Origin: Micromonospora parastrephiae
GTDB taxonomy: Bacteria > Actinomycetota > Actinomycetes > Mycobacteriales > Micromonosporaceae
DNA: 46,282 nucleotides
NCBI RefSeq assembly: GCF_016802865.1
Contig: NZ_JAEVHM010000028.1
Span: forward strand, 1 to 46,282
Direction of reading: 5' to 3'
Shown in pieces: positions 11,970 through 22,913 of this stretch (positions are counted from its first letter, which is position 1; every line of letters starts with the position of its first letter). The position numbers were made by a program, and so were the translations under genes. Under the pieces are notes generated by a model. The model made no database searches and was not told the origin of the DNA. It worked only from the letters and a program-made list of their open reading frames with translations.

Positions 11970-12995
11970 GATCCGGCGGTCGACGGCGTCGACCAGGATC
12001 TCGCCCCCGTACGGAATGATCAGCTGCGGGTCGGTGTGGCCGAGGTCGACGTCGAACACCACCACCGCGTCCGGGTTGTACGTCGCGAGCGCGCGGCCGA
12101 TCGCGTCGCGCTGGGCCTCGCCCCACGCCAGGCGTTCCGGCACCGACAGCGGCTTGGCGAAGTCCCACGCCTTGGGTCGGCCGACGACGACCGCCGGGAA
12201 GGCCGCGAGCAGCCCACGCTCACCCATGTTCCGCACGATCCGGAACACCTCCTGCGCGGTGGGCAACTCGTTGGACGTCTCGAAGACCAGCACGGATCCG
12301 GTCAGCTCGTCGACGGTCGGTACCCGGTCGGCGGCCATCAGCCAGTGCAGGATCTCCAGGCAGCCGCCCCAGGTGCGTCCCCGCACCACCCGCGCCGGCC
12401 CCTGCCAGCGCCAGCCCTCGCCGGGCAGCATCTCCGGCTCGTACGCCAGCGTCTCCGGCTCGGTCCACGGGTTCGGCCGGTCACCCCAGGTAGGCGTGGG
12501 TGTCAGGTCGTACCAGTCGGTGGTGAACAGCGCGGCGCGCAGCGAGTCGAAGGTCAGCGGGTGCGGCGCGCCCGGCCGGCCGAGGTGCACCAGCACCGAC
12601 CCGCCGTGGTACGCCACGATCCCCAGCCGGTACAGGTGGTTGAGCACGTTGGTGTTGTCGGAGTAGCCGAAATAGGGCTTCGGGTTGGCCCGCAGCACGT
12701 CGTCGTCGAGATGCGGGGTGACCGTGATGAGGTCGTCCCCGCCGACCGTGGCGAGCACGGCGGTGATGTCCGGGTCGGCGAAGGCGGCGGTCAGGTCGCG
12801 GGCCCGGTCGCGCGGGTCCGCCCCCGCCGCACGGGTGGTCGGGTACTCGACCGGCTCCAGGCCGAACTCCTCGCGCAGCCGGCGCAGCCCCAACTCGTAC
12901 ACGTGGGGGAAGACCGCCGGCAGGCCGGCGGAGGGCGAGACGACCGCGACCCGGTCGCCCGGTCGCGGCTTCGGCGGGTAGGTAAGCGACACCAT
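11955..12995 (-). CDS. S66 family LD-carboxypeptidase / MccF-like serine peptidase
   Basis: 346 residues, the usual S66 size. The family removes the terminal D-alanine from murein tetrapeptides (LdcA) or inactivates microcin C-like peptide nucleotides (MccF). The nucleophile elbow is visible as FGYSDNT (Ser about 112), preceded by VLATVGGDDLI. No signal peptide, so cytosolic: peptidoglycan recycling or self-resistance. The long insertion around TWGDRPNPWTEPETL resembles the MccF branch more than LdcA, but I cannot decide. ATG 12995 lies 6 nt after TAGCTT, a leaderless arrangement. The last five codons including the stop are tandemly duplicated. Confidence 0.85.
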   Translation of the reverse strand: MVSLTYPPKPRPGDRVAVVSPSAGLPAVFPHVYELGLRRLREEFGLEPVEYPTTRAAGADPRDRARDLTAAFADPDITAVLATVGGDDLITVTPHLDDDVLRANPKPYFGYSDNTNVLNHLYRLGIVAYHGGSVLVHLGRPGAPHPLTFDSLRAALFTTDWYDLTPTPTWGDRPNPWTEPETLAYEPEMLPGEGWRWQGPARVVRGRTWGGCLEILHWLMAADRVPTVDELTGSVLVFETSNELPTAQEVFRIVRNMGERGLLAAFPAVVVGRPKAWDFAKPLSVPERLAWGEAQRDAIGRALATYNPDAVVVFDVDLGHTDPQLIIPYGGEILVDAVDRRIAVRY

Positions 12996-13001
12996 GATCA
13001 G

Positions 13002-13007
13002 AAGCTA
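13002..13007 (-). promoter_or_regulatory. -10 element of a leaderless LD-carboxypeptidase transcript
   Basis: TAGCTT on the minus strand, 6 nt before ATG 12995; no ribosome site is present. Confidence 0.5.
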
Positions 13008-13066
13008 GCGGACCAGCCAACCGGTTTCCGCCCTGGGAATCATGAAACGGACCATAGGCCAACAAG

Positions 13067-13659
13067 GTGGACAAAGGACCGCAGGGTCGAGCCCGCGACC
13101 GGGCGCCGCGCAGCATCGGCCTGCTCCTCGGCACCCTCGCGCTGGCCACCGCGTTCATCGCGGCCTATGTCGGAGCGCTGCACCACCCCACACCCCGGGA
13201 CCTGCCGGTCGGCGTCGCCGCCGGCGACCAACGCGCCGCGGCGACCCTCGCCGCCGTGCGCGACCAGACCACCATCATCAAACCCGTCGAGTACGACGAC
13301 CCGGGCGCCGCCGAGCACGGCCTGCTCAGCCGCACCGTGTACGCGGTGCTCAGCAGCCGGGACAGCGGGCTGCTCCTCGCCATCGCCAGCGCGTCCGGCC
13401 CCTCCGCCACCGGCGCGATCCGGGAGGTGCTGACCACCGCGGCGGCCCGGTCCGGCACCCCGCTACAGGTCGTCGACGAGGTGCCGGTCCTCGGCCGACC
13501 CGCGCGGGGTGGTGCCCATCTACCTGAACGTCGGGTTCGTGCTCGGCAGCCCTCGCGCTCTGGGCGATGCTCGGCGGGGTCGCACTGGTCGCCGCCAGCC
13601 TGGTCCGCGGCCGACGGGCCGACGCCTCCCACCCCGTTCCGGCCACCGACGGTGGTTGA
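13067..13659 (+). pseudogene. Remnant of an ABC-2/DUF3533-type membrane protein
   Basis: The N-terminal part (GTG 13067) has one membrane segment ([20 protein letters not shown]) followed by the extracellular domain typical of YhgE/Pip-like ABC-2 proteins ([13 protein letters not shown]...). Near 13489 one extra C shifts the frame: [21 protein letters not shown] continues in another frame. After about 13548 a third frame gives only the last membrane helix and tail ([19 protein letters not shown], stop 13657-13659). The several membrane helices expected between these pieces are missing, so an internal deletion has occurred as well. Not functional as read. Assignment to the family is from memory and moderately sure. 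Confidence 0.7.
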
Positions 13660-13731
13660 GATCACGTCGGAAACACGCCTCCGCGGGCAGGAGATCTCCC
13701 GGGGCCCCTCCTGTCACCGGGGTCGCGCGGA

Positions 13732-13761
13732 TACGATCCAGGGAGTCGGACAGCGCTGTCC
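13732..13761 (+). promoter_or_regulatory. Candidate ppc promoter and operator
   Basis: A TACGAT -10 (13732-13737) is followed by a perfect 14-bp palindrome GGACAGCGCTGTCC (13748-13761), which would lie just after the transcription start and ahead of the ribosome site. This geometry suits a repressor. The -35 is poor. Confidence 0.4.
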
Positions 13762-13786
13762 TTCGTACCAACGTAAGGAGCGCATC

Positions 13787-16573
<2,787 letters not shown>

Positions 16574-16587
16574 TCAGCCGGAACGGA

Positions 16588-16622
16588 GAACAGGCCCTGG
16601 TCGCTACGACCGGGGCCTGTTC
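16588..16622. terminator. Bidirectional hairpin terminator between ppc and a convergent gene
   Basis: Arms 16588-16603 and 16607-16622 pair over 16 bp with one U.G and a 3-nt loop. It lies 14 nt after the ppc stop and 18 nt after the stop of the gene on the other strand. No T-run, as usual for actinobacteria. Confidence 0.8.
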
Positions 16623-16640
16623 GCAGTCACTCGACGACGC

Positions 16641-17495
16641 TCAGAAGTCGCCGCCGCCGAAGTCCCCACCGCCGAAGTCGCCGCCGCCGAAGTCCCCGCC
16701 ACCGAAGCCGCCGCCGCCGTAGTCGCCACCGGCGTAGTCACCACCACCGGCGTAGTCACCACCGGCGTAGTCGCCGCCGCCGACGTCACCACCCTGGTCA
16801 CCGGCGTCGCCGCCACCCTGGTCGTCGGCGTAGTCGGCGCCGTCACCGAAGCCCTCCTGGTAGCCGGCGTCGTAGCCGTACCCCGGGTCGGCGAAGGCGG
16901 GCGAGAACAGCGCGTCGGCGATCAACATGCCGCCGAGCACGCCGGCGCCGGCGCCCAACGCCGTCTTCCACCACGGCGTCGAGTACCAACCGGCCGGCAC
17001 CGGCCGGCCCTGGTAACGCCCACCCGGGTAGTAGTAGGGCGTTTCCCGGCCCGGCTGGGGACCGGCCCGGAAGGTCTGCCCCTGCACATCGACCTCACGT
17101 TCCTTGGTGAGCTGCCCGACACCGCGCGCGGCGGCCAACGTCGGCAACTCGGGCCCGGGATCGATGCCCAGTGCGGTACGCGCCGCCCGGATGTACGCCA
17201 GGCCCTCCAGCGCGGTCTCCCGGGCCAGCGCGAACTGGTGCGGCGTGGACGCCTGCTCCAGCTGCGAGCCCGCCGCGTTGTATCGCTCACCGGCGTCGGC
17301 CAGCGCCTGCCGGACCGCGGGCTCCTCGCCGTGCAGGTTCATCAACTGGCCGCCGAGACGCTCGTACCAGCGTTGCGCCTCCGCGCGGGCGTCGCCCAGC
17401 TCGGTGCGCCGACGGGCGGTGGCCTGGGAGCGGATGAGCGCCGCGGCACCCAGCGCGCCGACCAGCACAACCACGAGGCACAGCACAAGTTCCAT
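16641..17495 (-). CDS. Membrane protein with Gly/Asp pentapeptide-repeat tail
   Basis: 284 residues. An N-terminal membrane anchor (VLCLVVVLVGALGAAALI) is followed by a helical, Ala/Arg/Glu-rich region of about 150 residues, a YYYPGGRYQGRP stretch, and a second hydrophobic segment (WWKTALGAGAGVLGGMLIAD, about 197-216). The last about 65 residues are only Gly, Asp, Tyr, Ala, Phe and a few others and end in four copies of GGGDF, encoded by a 15-bp DNA repeat. Similar tails occur on YgcG/TPM-type envelope proteins, but the rest does not match those. Function unknown. ATG 17495 is chosen because it starts the hydrophobic segment. Divergent from rmuC. Confidence 0.75.
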   Translation of the reverse strand: MELVLCLVVVLVGALGAAALIRSQATARRRTELGDARAEAQRWYERLGGQLMNLHGEEPAVRQALADAGERYNAAGSQLEQASTPHQFALARETALEGLAYIRAARTALGIDPGPELPTLAAARGVGQLTKEREVDVQGQTFRAGPQPGRETPYYYPGGRYQGRPVPAGWYSTPWWKTALGAGAGVLGGMLIADALFSPAFADPGYGYDAGYQEGFGDGADYADDQGGGDAGDQGGDVGGGDYAGGDYAGGGDYAGGDYGGGGFGGGDFGGGDFGGGDFGGGDF

Positions 17496-17549
17496 GCCAA
17501 CGAACGTACCCCCGGGTGTCACGTCGTACCCGTCTGGCAAGCTCCGGTG

Positions 17550-18728
17550 ATGGACGTCTCGACGCTGCTCCTGGTGATCGTGTGCCTCGGCGTCGGCGGG
17601 GCGCTGGGTTGGCTGGCGGCCCGGTCCCGGTCGGCGGCCGACATCGCCCGCCTCGACGCCACCCTGGCGGCCACCCGCGAGGGCGAGGGGCGGCTGGAGC
17701 AGTCCATGCGGGCGTTGAGCTACGAGGCCACCGCCCAGTCCCAGGAGGCGGTGGCCCGTGCGGTCGCTCCGCTGCACGACACCCTGCGCCGCTACGAGCA
17801 GTGGGTGGCCGAGCTGGAGCACGACCGGGTCGACGCGTACGCCGAGCTGCGTGAACAGGTGCGCTCGATGAGCGCGGTCTCCGGTGAGCTGCGCACCGAG
17901 ACCAAACAGTTGGTGGCGGCGCTGCGCGCGCCGCAGGTGCGGGGCCGGTGGGGTGAGCACCAACTGCGCCGGATCGTCGAGGCGGCCGGCATGCTGGAGC
18001 ACTGCGACTTCTCCGAGCAGGTCACCGCGGCCACCGACCAGCAGGTCGTCCGTCCGGATCTGGTGGTCCGGCTGCACGGCGGCCGGTCGGTGGTGGTGGA
18101 CGCCAAGGCGCCTTTCGACGCGTACCTCACCGCGATGGAGGCCCGCGACGAGCGGGGCCGGGACAGCCACCTCGACGCGCACGCCCGGCACCTGCGCGGG
18201 CACGTCGACGCCCTGGCCGCGAAGTCGTACTGGTCGGCGTTCGACAGCTCACCGGAGTTCGTGGTGCTGTTCGTCCCCGCCGACCCGTTTCTCGACGTCG
18301 CGCTCCAGCGTGACCCGTCGCTGCTGGAGCACGCCTTCACCCGCAACGTGGTGCTGGCCACGCCGGCCACCCTGGTCGCCCTGCTGCGCACGGTCGCCTA
18401 CTCCTGGCGGCAGGAGGCGCTGGCCCGCAACGCGCTCGCGGTGCACACCCTGGCCCGGGAGCTGTACGGCCGGCTCTCCACGCTGGGCGACCACGTGGGC
18501 AAGCTCGGGTCGTCCCTGGCCGGCGCGGTGACCGCGTACAACCGGGCGGTCGGTTCGCTGGAGGCCCGGGTGCTGGTCAGCGCCCGCAAGCTCGCGGAGC
18601 TGGGCGTCTCGGACGAGGAGCTGGCCACGCCGGCGCAGGTCGAGTTGACGCCACGGCAGCCGCAGGCACCCGAGCTGGCCGACCCGGTCGACGACGGGTT
18701 GTCGGCCCGCGAGCCCACCCGCCCCTGA
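17550..18728 (+). CDS. rmuC: DNA recombination protein RmuC
   Basis: 392 residues. RmuC proteins carry a restriction-endonuclease-like fold and limit inversions at short inverted repeats. Layout: N-terminal membrane anchor (LLLVIVCLGVGGALGWLAA), coiled coil (about 35-130), then the conserved core RGRWGEHQLRRIVEAAGM, VVRPDLVVRLHGGRSVVVDAKAPF with the catalytic-type Asp-Lys, and FVPADPFLDVALQRDP. ATG 17550 is used; GTG 17547 is directly in frame. The gene ends one base from the convergent lipoprotein stop. Confidence 0.92.
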   Translation: MDVSTLLLVIVCLGVGGALGWLAARSRSAADIARLDATLAATREGEGRLEQSMRALSYEATAQSQEAVARAVAPLHDTLRRYEQWVAELEHDRVDAYAELREQVRSMSAVSGELRTETKQLVAALRAPQVRGRWGEHQLRRIVEAAGMLEHCDFSEQVTAATDQQVVRPDLVVRLHGGRSVVVDAKAPFDAYLTAMEARDERGRDSHLDAHARHLRGHVDALAAKSYWSAFDSSPEFVVLFVPADPFLDVALQRDPSLLEHAFTRNVVLATPATLVALLRTVAYSWRQEALARNALAVHTLARELYGRLSTLGDHVGKLGSSLAGAVTAYNRAVGSLEARVLVSARKLAELGVSDEELATPAQVELTPRQPQAPELADPVDDGLSAREPTRP

Positions 18729-18729
18729 G

Positions 18730-19128
18730 TCAGGCGGGTCGCGCCGTCTCCACCTGGAACGGGGTGCCCTGCTGGCAGGTGGTCATCAGGCCCGGCTCCA
18801 CCCGACCGGTGACCGTGACCTTCGCCCCGGCGCGCAGCACGTCCCGTGGGCCGCCCAGCAGCAGGTAGCCGTCGAGCAGCAGGCAGTTCGGTTCGACACC
18901 GGACGTGACCGTGCCGGTGAGCGAGGTGGAGGCACCGGCCGACGGGGTGCTGGACCCGGCGGGCGGCGTCGAGGGCGGGGTGGTCGGATCGGTCGGGCCG
19001 GCGCTCGGCTGGCTGGGCACCGGCGTCGCTCCGGTCGGGCTGGGGGTGGCGGGGCCGCCCGTGCCACCACAGGCGCTCAGCGCCACGCACAGCGCCAGGG
19101 CGGGTACGGCGAACCGAAGGGTCCTCAT
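18730..19128 (-). CDS. Small lipoprotein with Pro/Thr/Ser linker
   Basis: 132 residues. Signal MRTLRFAVPALALCVALSAC with lipobox, then about 50 residues of Pro/Thr/Ser/Gly linker, then a compact 60-residue domain (LTGTVTSGVEPNCLLLDGYL...VTVTGRVEPG) with two Cys that could form a disulfide and a beta-rich, OB-like look. Function unknown. It follows ispH by 45 nt on the same strand and may be cotranscribed with it. Start at ATG 19128 because the signal peptide begins there; the open frame continues upstream without support. Confidence 0.75.
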   Translation of the reverse strand: MRTLRFAVPALALCVALSACGGTGGPATPSPTGATPVPSQPSAGPTDPTTPPSTPPAGSSTPSAGASTSLTGTVTSGVEPNCLLLDGYLLLGGPRDVLRAGAKVTVTGRVEPGLMTTCQQGTPFQVETARPA

Positions 19129-19173
19129 ACCCGTATCCGACGTGCCGCGCCGCCGAGCCGTTCCCGGCGACAC

Positions 19174-20163
19174 TCAGCCGCGCGCCGCTGCGGCGGCCTT
19201 CATGTCGCGCCTGAGTTCCTGCGGCAGCGAGAAGGTGAGCCGCTCGTTGGCGGTGGTGATCTCCTCGACGTCGGCGAAGCCCCGCGCCGCGAGGTGGGCC
19301 AGCACGTCCCGGACGAGGTCCTCCGGAACGCTCGCGCCGGAGGTCAGGCCGACCGTGGTGGCCCCCTCCAGCCAGGCGTCGTCGATCTCGTGGGCGAAGT
19401 CGATCAGGTGACCGGCGCGGGCCCCGGCGTCCAGGGCGACCTCGACCAGGCGGACCGAGTTGGAGGAGTTCGTCGAGCCGACGACGAGCACCACGTCGCA
19501 GTCGGCGGCGATCTCCTTGACCACGTGCTGCCGGTTGGAGGTGGCGTAGCAGATGTCGTCGCTGGGCGGCGACTGCAGCAGCGGCAGCCGCTGCTTGAGT
19601 CGGGCCACCGTCTCCAGCGTCTCGTCCACCGAGAGCGTGGTCTGGGAGAGCCAGACCACCTTCTCCGGATCACGGACGGTGATCTTGTCGGCGTCGTCCG
19701 GGCCGTCCACCAGCTGGATGTGCGCGGGAGCCTCGCCGGCGGTGCCGATGACCTCCTCGTGACCCTCGTGGCCGATCAGGAGGATGTCGTAGTCCTCGGC
19801 GGCGAACCGCTTCGCCTCCTGGTGCACCTTGGTGACCAGCGGGCAGGTCGCGTCGATCGCCTTCAGCGAACGCGCCTTGGCCTGCTCGTAGACCTCCGGC
19901 GCCACGCCGTGCGCGGAGAAGATGACGGTGGCGCCCTCCGGCACCTCCTCGTTCTCCTCCACGAAGATCGCGCCCTGGGCCTCCAGCGTCCGCACGACGT
20001 GCTTGTTGTGCACGATCTGCTTGCGGACGTAGATCGGGGCGCCGTAGAGCTTGAGCGCCTCCTCGACGGTCTGCACCGCACGGTCGACACCGGCGCAGTA
20101 GCCGCGGGGCTTGGCCAGGAGCACGCGCTTGCCGGTCCGGGGAGTCGCCTCAGCCTCAGTCAC
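19174..20163 (-). CDS. ispH: 4-hydroxy-3-methylbut-2-enyl diphosphate reductase
   Basis: Last step of the MEP pathway: reduces HMBPP to IPP and DMAPP with an iron-sulfur cluster. 329 residues. The three cluster cysteines are visible in [10 protein letters not shown] (Cys 23), [14 protein letters not shown] and [11 protein letters not shown], along with the catalytic Glu region and [19 protein letters not shown] 20163 lies 6 nt after TACGAT, the leaderless pattern. Divergent from xseA, with a 24-bp-arm palindrome between the two promoters. Confidence 0.97.
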   Translation of the reverse strand: MTEAEATPRTGKRVLLAKPRGYCAGVDRAVQTVEEALKLYGAPIYVRKQIVHNKHVVRTLEAQGAIFVEENEEVPEGATVIFSAHGVAPEVYEQAKARSLKAIDATCPLVTKVHQEAKRFAAEDYDILLIGHEGHEEVIGTAGEAPAHIQLVDGPDDADKITVRDPEKVVWLSQTTLSVDETLETVARLKQRLPLLQSPPSDDICYATSNRQHVVKEIAADCDVVLVVGSTNSSNSVRLVEVALDAGARAGHLIDFAHEIDDAWLEGATTVGLTSGASVPEDLVRDVLAHLAARGFADVEEITTANERLTFSLPQELRRDMKAAAAARG

Positions 20164-20169
20164 CCATCC

Positions 20170-20175
20170 ATCGTA
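20170..20175 (-). promoter_or_regulatory. -10 element of leaderless ispH transcript
   Basis: TACGAT on the minus strand, 6 nt before GTG 20163. The expected -35 position (about 20193-20198) touches the left arm of the palindrome. Confidence 0.55.
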
Positions 20176-20193
20176 CGTGCCGGATCTCGGACC

Positions 20194-20255
20194 CGGTGAT
20201 CAAGAGGTTTGCGTCGGAAACGCGCCCGGACCCGACGCGAATCTCTTGATCACCG
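20194..20255. repeat. Long palindrome in the ispH/xseA divergent promoter
   Basis: Arms 20194-20217 and 20232-20255 match over 24 bp with two mismatches, both G.U-type in the plus-strand RNA; the loop is 14 nt. It contains GGTGATCAAGAG near each end. It lies between the two -10 boxes and overlaps the expected -35 positions of both genes. Confidence 0.8.
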
Positions 20256-20265
20256 CGAGGGTCCG

Positions 20266-20271
20266 TAGGGT
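20266..20271 (+). promoter_or_regulatory. -10 element of leaderless xseA transcript
   Basis: TAGGGT, 6 nt before GTG 20278, without a ribosome site. Confidence 0.55.
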
Positions 20272-20277
20272 GGGCGG

Positions 20278-21516
20278 GTGAGCACGGACGGGACGCGGGT
20301 GGGCGGGGGCAGCGGCAGCAGCAGCGCCGAGGAGCCCTGGCCTGTTCGGGTGGTCAGCCAGAAGGTGGGCGCCTGGATCGCCAAGCTGGGCTGGGTGTGG
20401 GTGGACGGGCAGGTGGCGCAGATCAGCCGCCGCCCCGGCGCCAGCACCGTCTTCCTCACCCTGCGTGACCCGTCGGCCGACCTGAGTCTGACCGTCACCA
20501 CCAACCGGGACGTGCTCGACGCCGGCGCGCCGGAGCTGCGCGAGGGCGCGCGGGTGGTGCTGCACGCCAAGCCGGAGTTCTACGCCGCCCGGGGGACGTT
20601 GAGCCTGCGGGCCGACGAGATCCGCCAGGTGGGGCTCGGTGAGCTGCTCGCCCGGCTGGAAAAGCTCAAGAAGCTGCTCGCCGCCGAAGGGCTGTTCGAC
20701 CGGGCCCGCAAGCGCCGACTGCCGTTCCTGCCCGGACGCATCGGCCTGATCACCGGCCGGGCGTCGGCGGCCGAACGGGACGTGCTGACCAACGCGCGCC
20801 GGCGCTGGCCGGCCGTGGAGTTCCGTACGGTCAACGTGGCCGTGCAGGGCCCATCCGCGGTTCCGCAGATCATCGACGCGCTCAAGGTGCTGGACGCCGA
20901 CCCGACCATCGAGGTGATCATCATTGCCCGGGGCGGCGGTGGCATCGAGGACCTGCTGCCCTTCTCCGACGAGGCGCTCTGCCGCGCGGTGTTCGGCTGC
21001 CGTACGCCGGTGGTCAGCGCGATCGGTCACGAGACCGACGCCCCGCTGATCGACTACGTCGCCGACCTGCGCGCCTCCACCCCGACCGACGCGGCCAAGA
21101 GGGTGGTGCCCGACCTCAGCGAGGAGGTGCGCCTGATCGGTCAGGCGCGGCACCGCCTCCAGCGGGCGGTACGCCACCTGGTCGACCGGGAGTCCCACCG
21201 TCTCGACGGGCTGCGGTCCCGGCCGGTGCTGGCCCGCCCGCAGGTGATGGTCGAGCAGCGGGCCACCGAGCTGACCGCGCTGCGCCAGCGGGCCGGCCGC
21301 TGCCTGGAGCACCGGCTCGCCTCCGCCGAGGACGAGTTGCGGCACACCCTGGCCCGGCTGCGTGCGCTCTCCCCCGCCGCCACCCTCGACCGGGGGTACG
21401 CGATCGTGCAACGCGCGGACGGGCACGTGGTGCGCGCGGCGGCGGAGGTCGGCAAGGGTGACCCGCTGCGCGTCCGGCTGGCCGAGGGTGAACTGGCCGC
21501 CACGGTCGACGGCTGA
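20278..21516 (+). CDS. xseA: Exodeoxyribonuclease VII large subunit
   Basis: Catalytic subunit of the single-strand exonuclease ExoVII. 412 residues. N-terminal OB-fold ([20 protein letters not shown] to about residue 110), catalytic domain with [43 protein letters not shown], and [26 protein letters not shown], and a C-terminal coiled coil that binds XseB. GTG 20278 is the first codon of the leaderless message. xseB follows after about 50 nt. Confidence 0.96.
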   Translation: MSTDGTRVGGGSGSSSAEEPWPVRVVSQKVGAWIAKLGWVWVDGQVAQISRRPGASTVFLTLRDPSADLSLTVTTNRDVLDAGAPELREGARVVLHAKPEFYAARGTLSLRADEIRQVGLGELLARLEKLKKLLAAEGLFDRARKRRLPFLPGRIGLITGRASAAERDVLTNARRRWPAVEFRTVNVAVQGPSAVPQIIDALKVLDADPTIEVIIIARGGGGIEDLLPFSDEALCRAVFGCRTPVVSAIGHETDAPLIDYVADLRASTPTDAAKRVVPDLSEEVRLIGQARHRLQRAVRHLVDRESHRLDGLRSRPVLARPQVMVEQRATELTALRQRAGRCLEHRLASAEDELRHTLARLRALSPAATLDRGYAIVQRADGHVVRAAAEVGKGDPLRVRLAEGELAATVDG

Positions 21517-21564
21517 GTGGCGGGGCGCGGCGAGGCGGAACGGGGTGTGCTGAGATGGGACGCG

Positions 21565-21786
21565 ATGACTGACGACACGAAGGCCGGGCCGGACGAGCGG
21601 CTCAGCTACGAGCAGGCCCGCGCCGAGCTGGCTTCGGTGGTCGAACGGCTGGAGGCCGGCGGCACGTCCCTGGAGGAGTCGCTGGCGCTCTGGGAGCGTG
21701 GCGAGGCGCTGGCGGTGATCTGCCAGCGTTGGCTGGACGGCGCCCGGGCGCGGATCGAGGCCGCCCGGCAGGACCCCGCTTCCTGA
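21565..21786 (+). CDS. xseB: Exodeoxyribonuclease VII small subunit
   Basis: 73 residues, the normal size. Family sequence [39 protein letters not shown] and a C-terminal helix are clear. It wraps around the XseA coiled coil and is needed for activity. ATG 21565 is chosen; the frame is open back to a GTG directly after the xseA stop (21517), which would add 16 unusual residues. Confidence 0.93.
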   Translation: MTDDTKAGPDERLSYEQARAELASVVERLEAGGTSLEESLALWERGEALAVICQRWLDGARARIEAARQDPAS

Positions 21787-21795
21787 GCGCTGCCT

Positions 21796-21837
21796 CGGCG
21801 AACAAACCGCCGGGTGCGGCGAGCGAACCGCCGGGTG
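21796..21837. repeat. Two tandem 21-bp imperfect repeats
   Basis: 21796-21816 and 21817-21837 are head-to-tail copies with two differences, just after xseB. The second copy leads into the terminator hairpin. Confidence 0.7.
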
Positions 21838-21860
21838 GGGCGGCCGGAGCCACCCCACCC
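21833..21860. terminator. Bidirectional hairpin between xseB and the convergent lipoprotein gene
   Basis: GGGTGGGG (21833-21840) pairs perfectly with CCCCACCC (21853-21860) around 12 nt, midway between two converging stops. Confidence 0.5.
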
Positions 21861-21871
21861 GCGTACGAACG

Positions 21872-22720
21872 TCAGTTGAACAGGCTGTACAGCTCGGCCG
21901 GCGCCTCGACGACCTGGTCCGCCGGCGGCTTCTGGGCCGCGGTGGCCGCACCGTAGTCGGAGTACGTCATCCGGATCTCCTGCGCGGCGGTCTGCCCGGC
22001 GGCCGGGAGTTGCAGCACCAGCTCGCTGAGCCGGCCCTGCGGGTCCACCTTGGCCGTGAACGGGACGGTCTTCGCCTGGGTGCCCAGCGCGGCGATGGTG
22101 GCGGGGTTCAACGAGCCGGCCTCGGCCGCCTTGGTGACGTCGAGGGTGCCCGCGTACGTGCCGGTGCCGGTGCTGCGGACCTCGGTGATGCCCTGGGTGA
22201 GGACCGCGCTGCCGGCCGGGTCGACCTTGTCGAAGTCGAAGCCGAGGTTGCGGTTGCCCTTGATCCGGGCCTGGTCGAGGTGCTGGTACTTACCCAGGTT
22301 GAGCTGCTTGATGGCGGGCAGGCTGTTCGCGGTGGGGCCGGTGAGTTCCAGCTTCACCCAGCTGTCCGGCTTGAAGTGGATCACGTCGAGCTTCATCGCC
22401 AGGTCCGAGGAGGGCCCACCGATGGCGATCTTCATGGCCGCGCTCTGGCTCGGCTGGTGCACCTGCCCCTCCGCGGTCGAACCGGCGGCGGTGAGGCTGA
22501 ACCGGAAGTTGCCGTTGCTGATCTCCTTGGTGGAGTCGAGCAGCGCCTGCTTGGCGTCGCCGGCCACCGGCGCGCCGCCGGACGGGCTCGCCGAGCCGGA
22601 CGCGCTCACGGTCGGGGAAGGGGTCGATCCGGCGGTGCCGGTCCCGCTGGCGCAGGCAGCCAGGGCGGGCGTGAACAGGGCGGCGGCTACCAGGCCTGCG
22701 CCGAGACGTCGAACAGTCAT
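21872..22720 (-). CDS. LppX/LprA/F/G family lipoprotein
   Basis: 282 residues. Signal RRLGAGLVAAALFTPALAAC with lipobox, a Ser/Pro/Thr-rich linker, then the about 200-residue half-barrel domain of the LppX_LprAFG family (ALLDSTKEISNGNFRFSLTA, AMKIAIG, LSELVLQLPAAG). In mycobacteria these proteins hold a lipid in a hydrophobic pocket and help move it to the cell surface; the same role is likely here but the ligand is unknown. GGGAGA lies about 5 nt before ATG 22720. It converges on xseB. Confidence 0.85.
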   Translation of the reverse strand: MTVRRLGAGLVAAALFTPALAACASGTGTAGSTPSPTVSASGSASPSGGAPVAGDAKQALLDSTKEISNGNFRFSLTAAGSTAEGQVHQPSQSAAMKIAIGGPSSDLAMKLDVIHFKPDSWVKLELTGPTANSLPAIKQLNLGKYQHLDQARIKGNRNLGFDFDKVDPAGSAVLTQGITEVRSTGTGTYAGTLDVTKAAEAGSLNPATIAALGTQAKTVPFTAKVDPQGRLSELVLQLPAAGQTAAQEIRMTYSDYGAATAAQKPPADQVVEAPAELYSLFN

Positions 22721-22771
22721 GCGTGTCTCCCAAGAGGGTCACCCGACGACCTGGACGGCGCCGGAAACCGG

Positions 22772-22801
22772 GCGACGCAGCAGCACCGTCGGCTGCGTCG
22801 C
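22772..22801. promoter_or_regulatory. Perfect 10-bp inverted repeat upstream of the LprG-like gene
   Basis: GCGACGCAGC (22772-22781) and GCTGCGTCGC (22792-22801) with a 10-nt spacer, about 50 nt before the start codon. It may be an operator or a leader hairpin. Confidence 0.35.
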
Positions 22802-22913
22802 GCGACCCGGACCGAGCAGCGCGCCCGGGTCACACCCTCCTTGTTCCCTGCCGACGCGTCGCACAATCACCCTTCTGTCCGCTTGTCGCGCGACGACGGC
22901 GGCCGGGGGCCGG

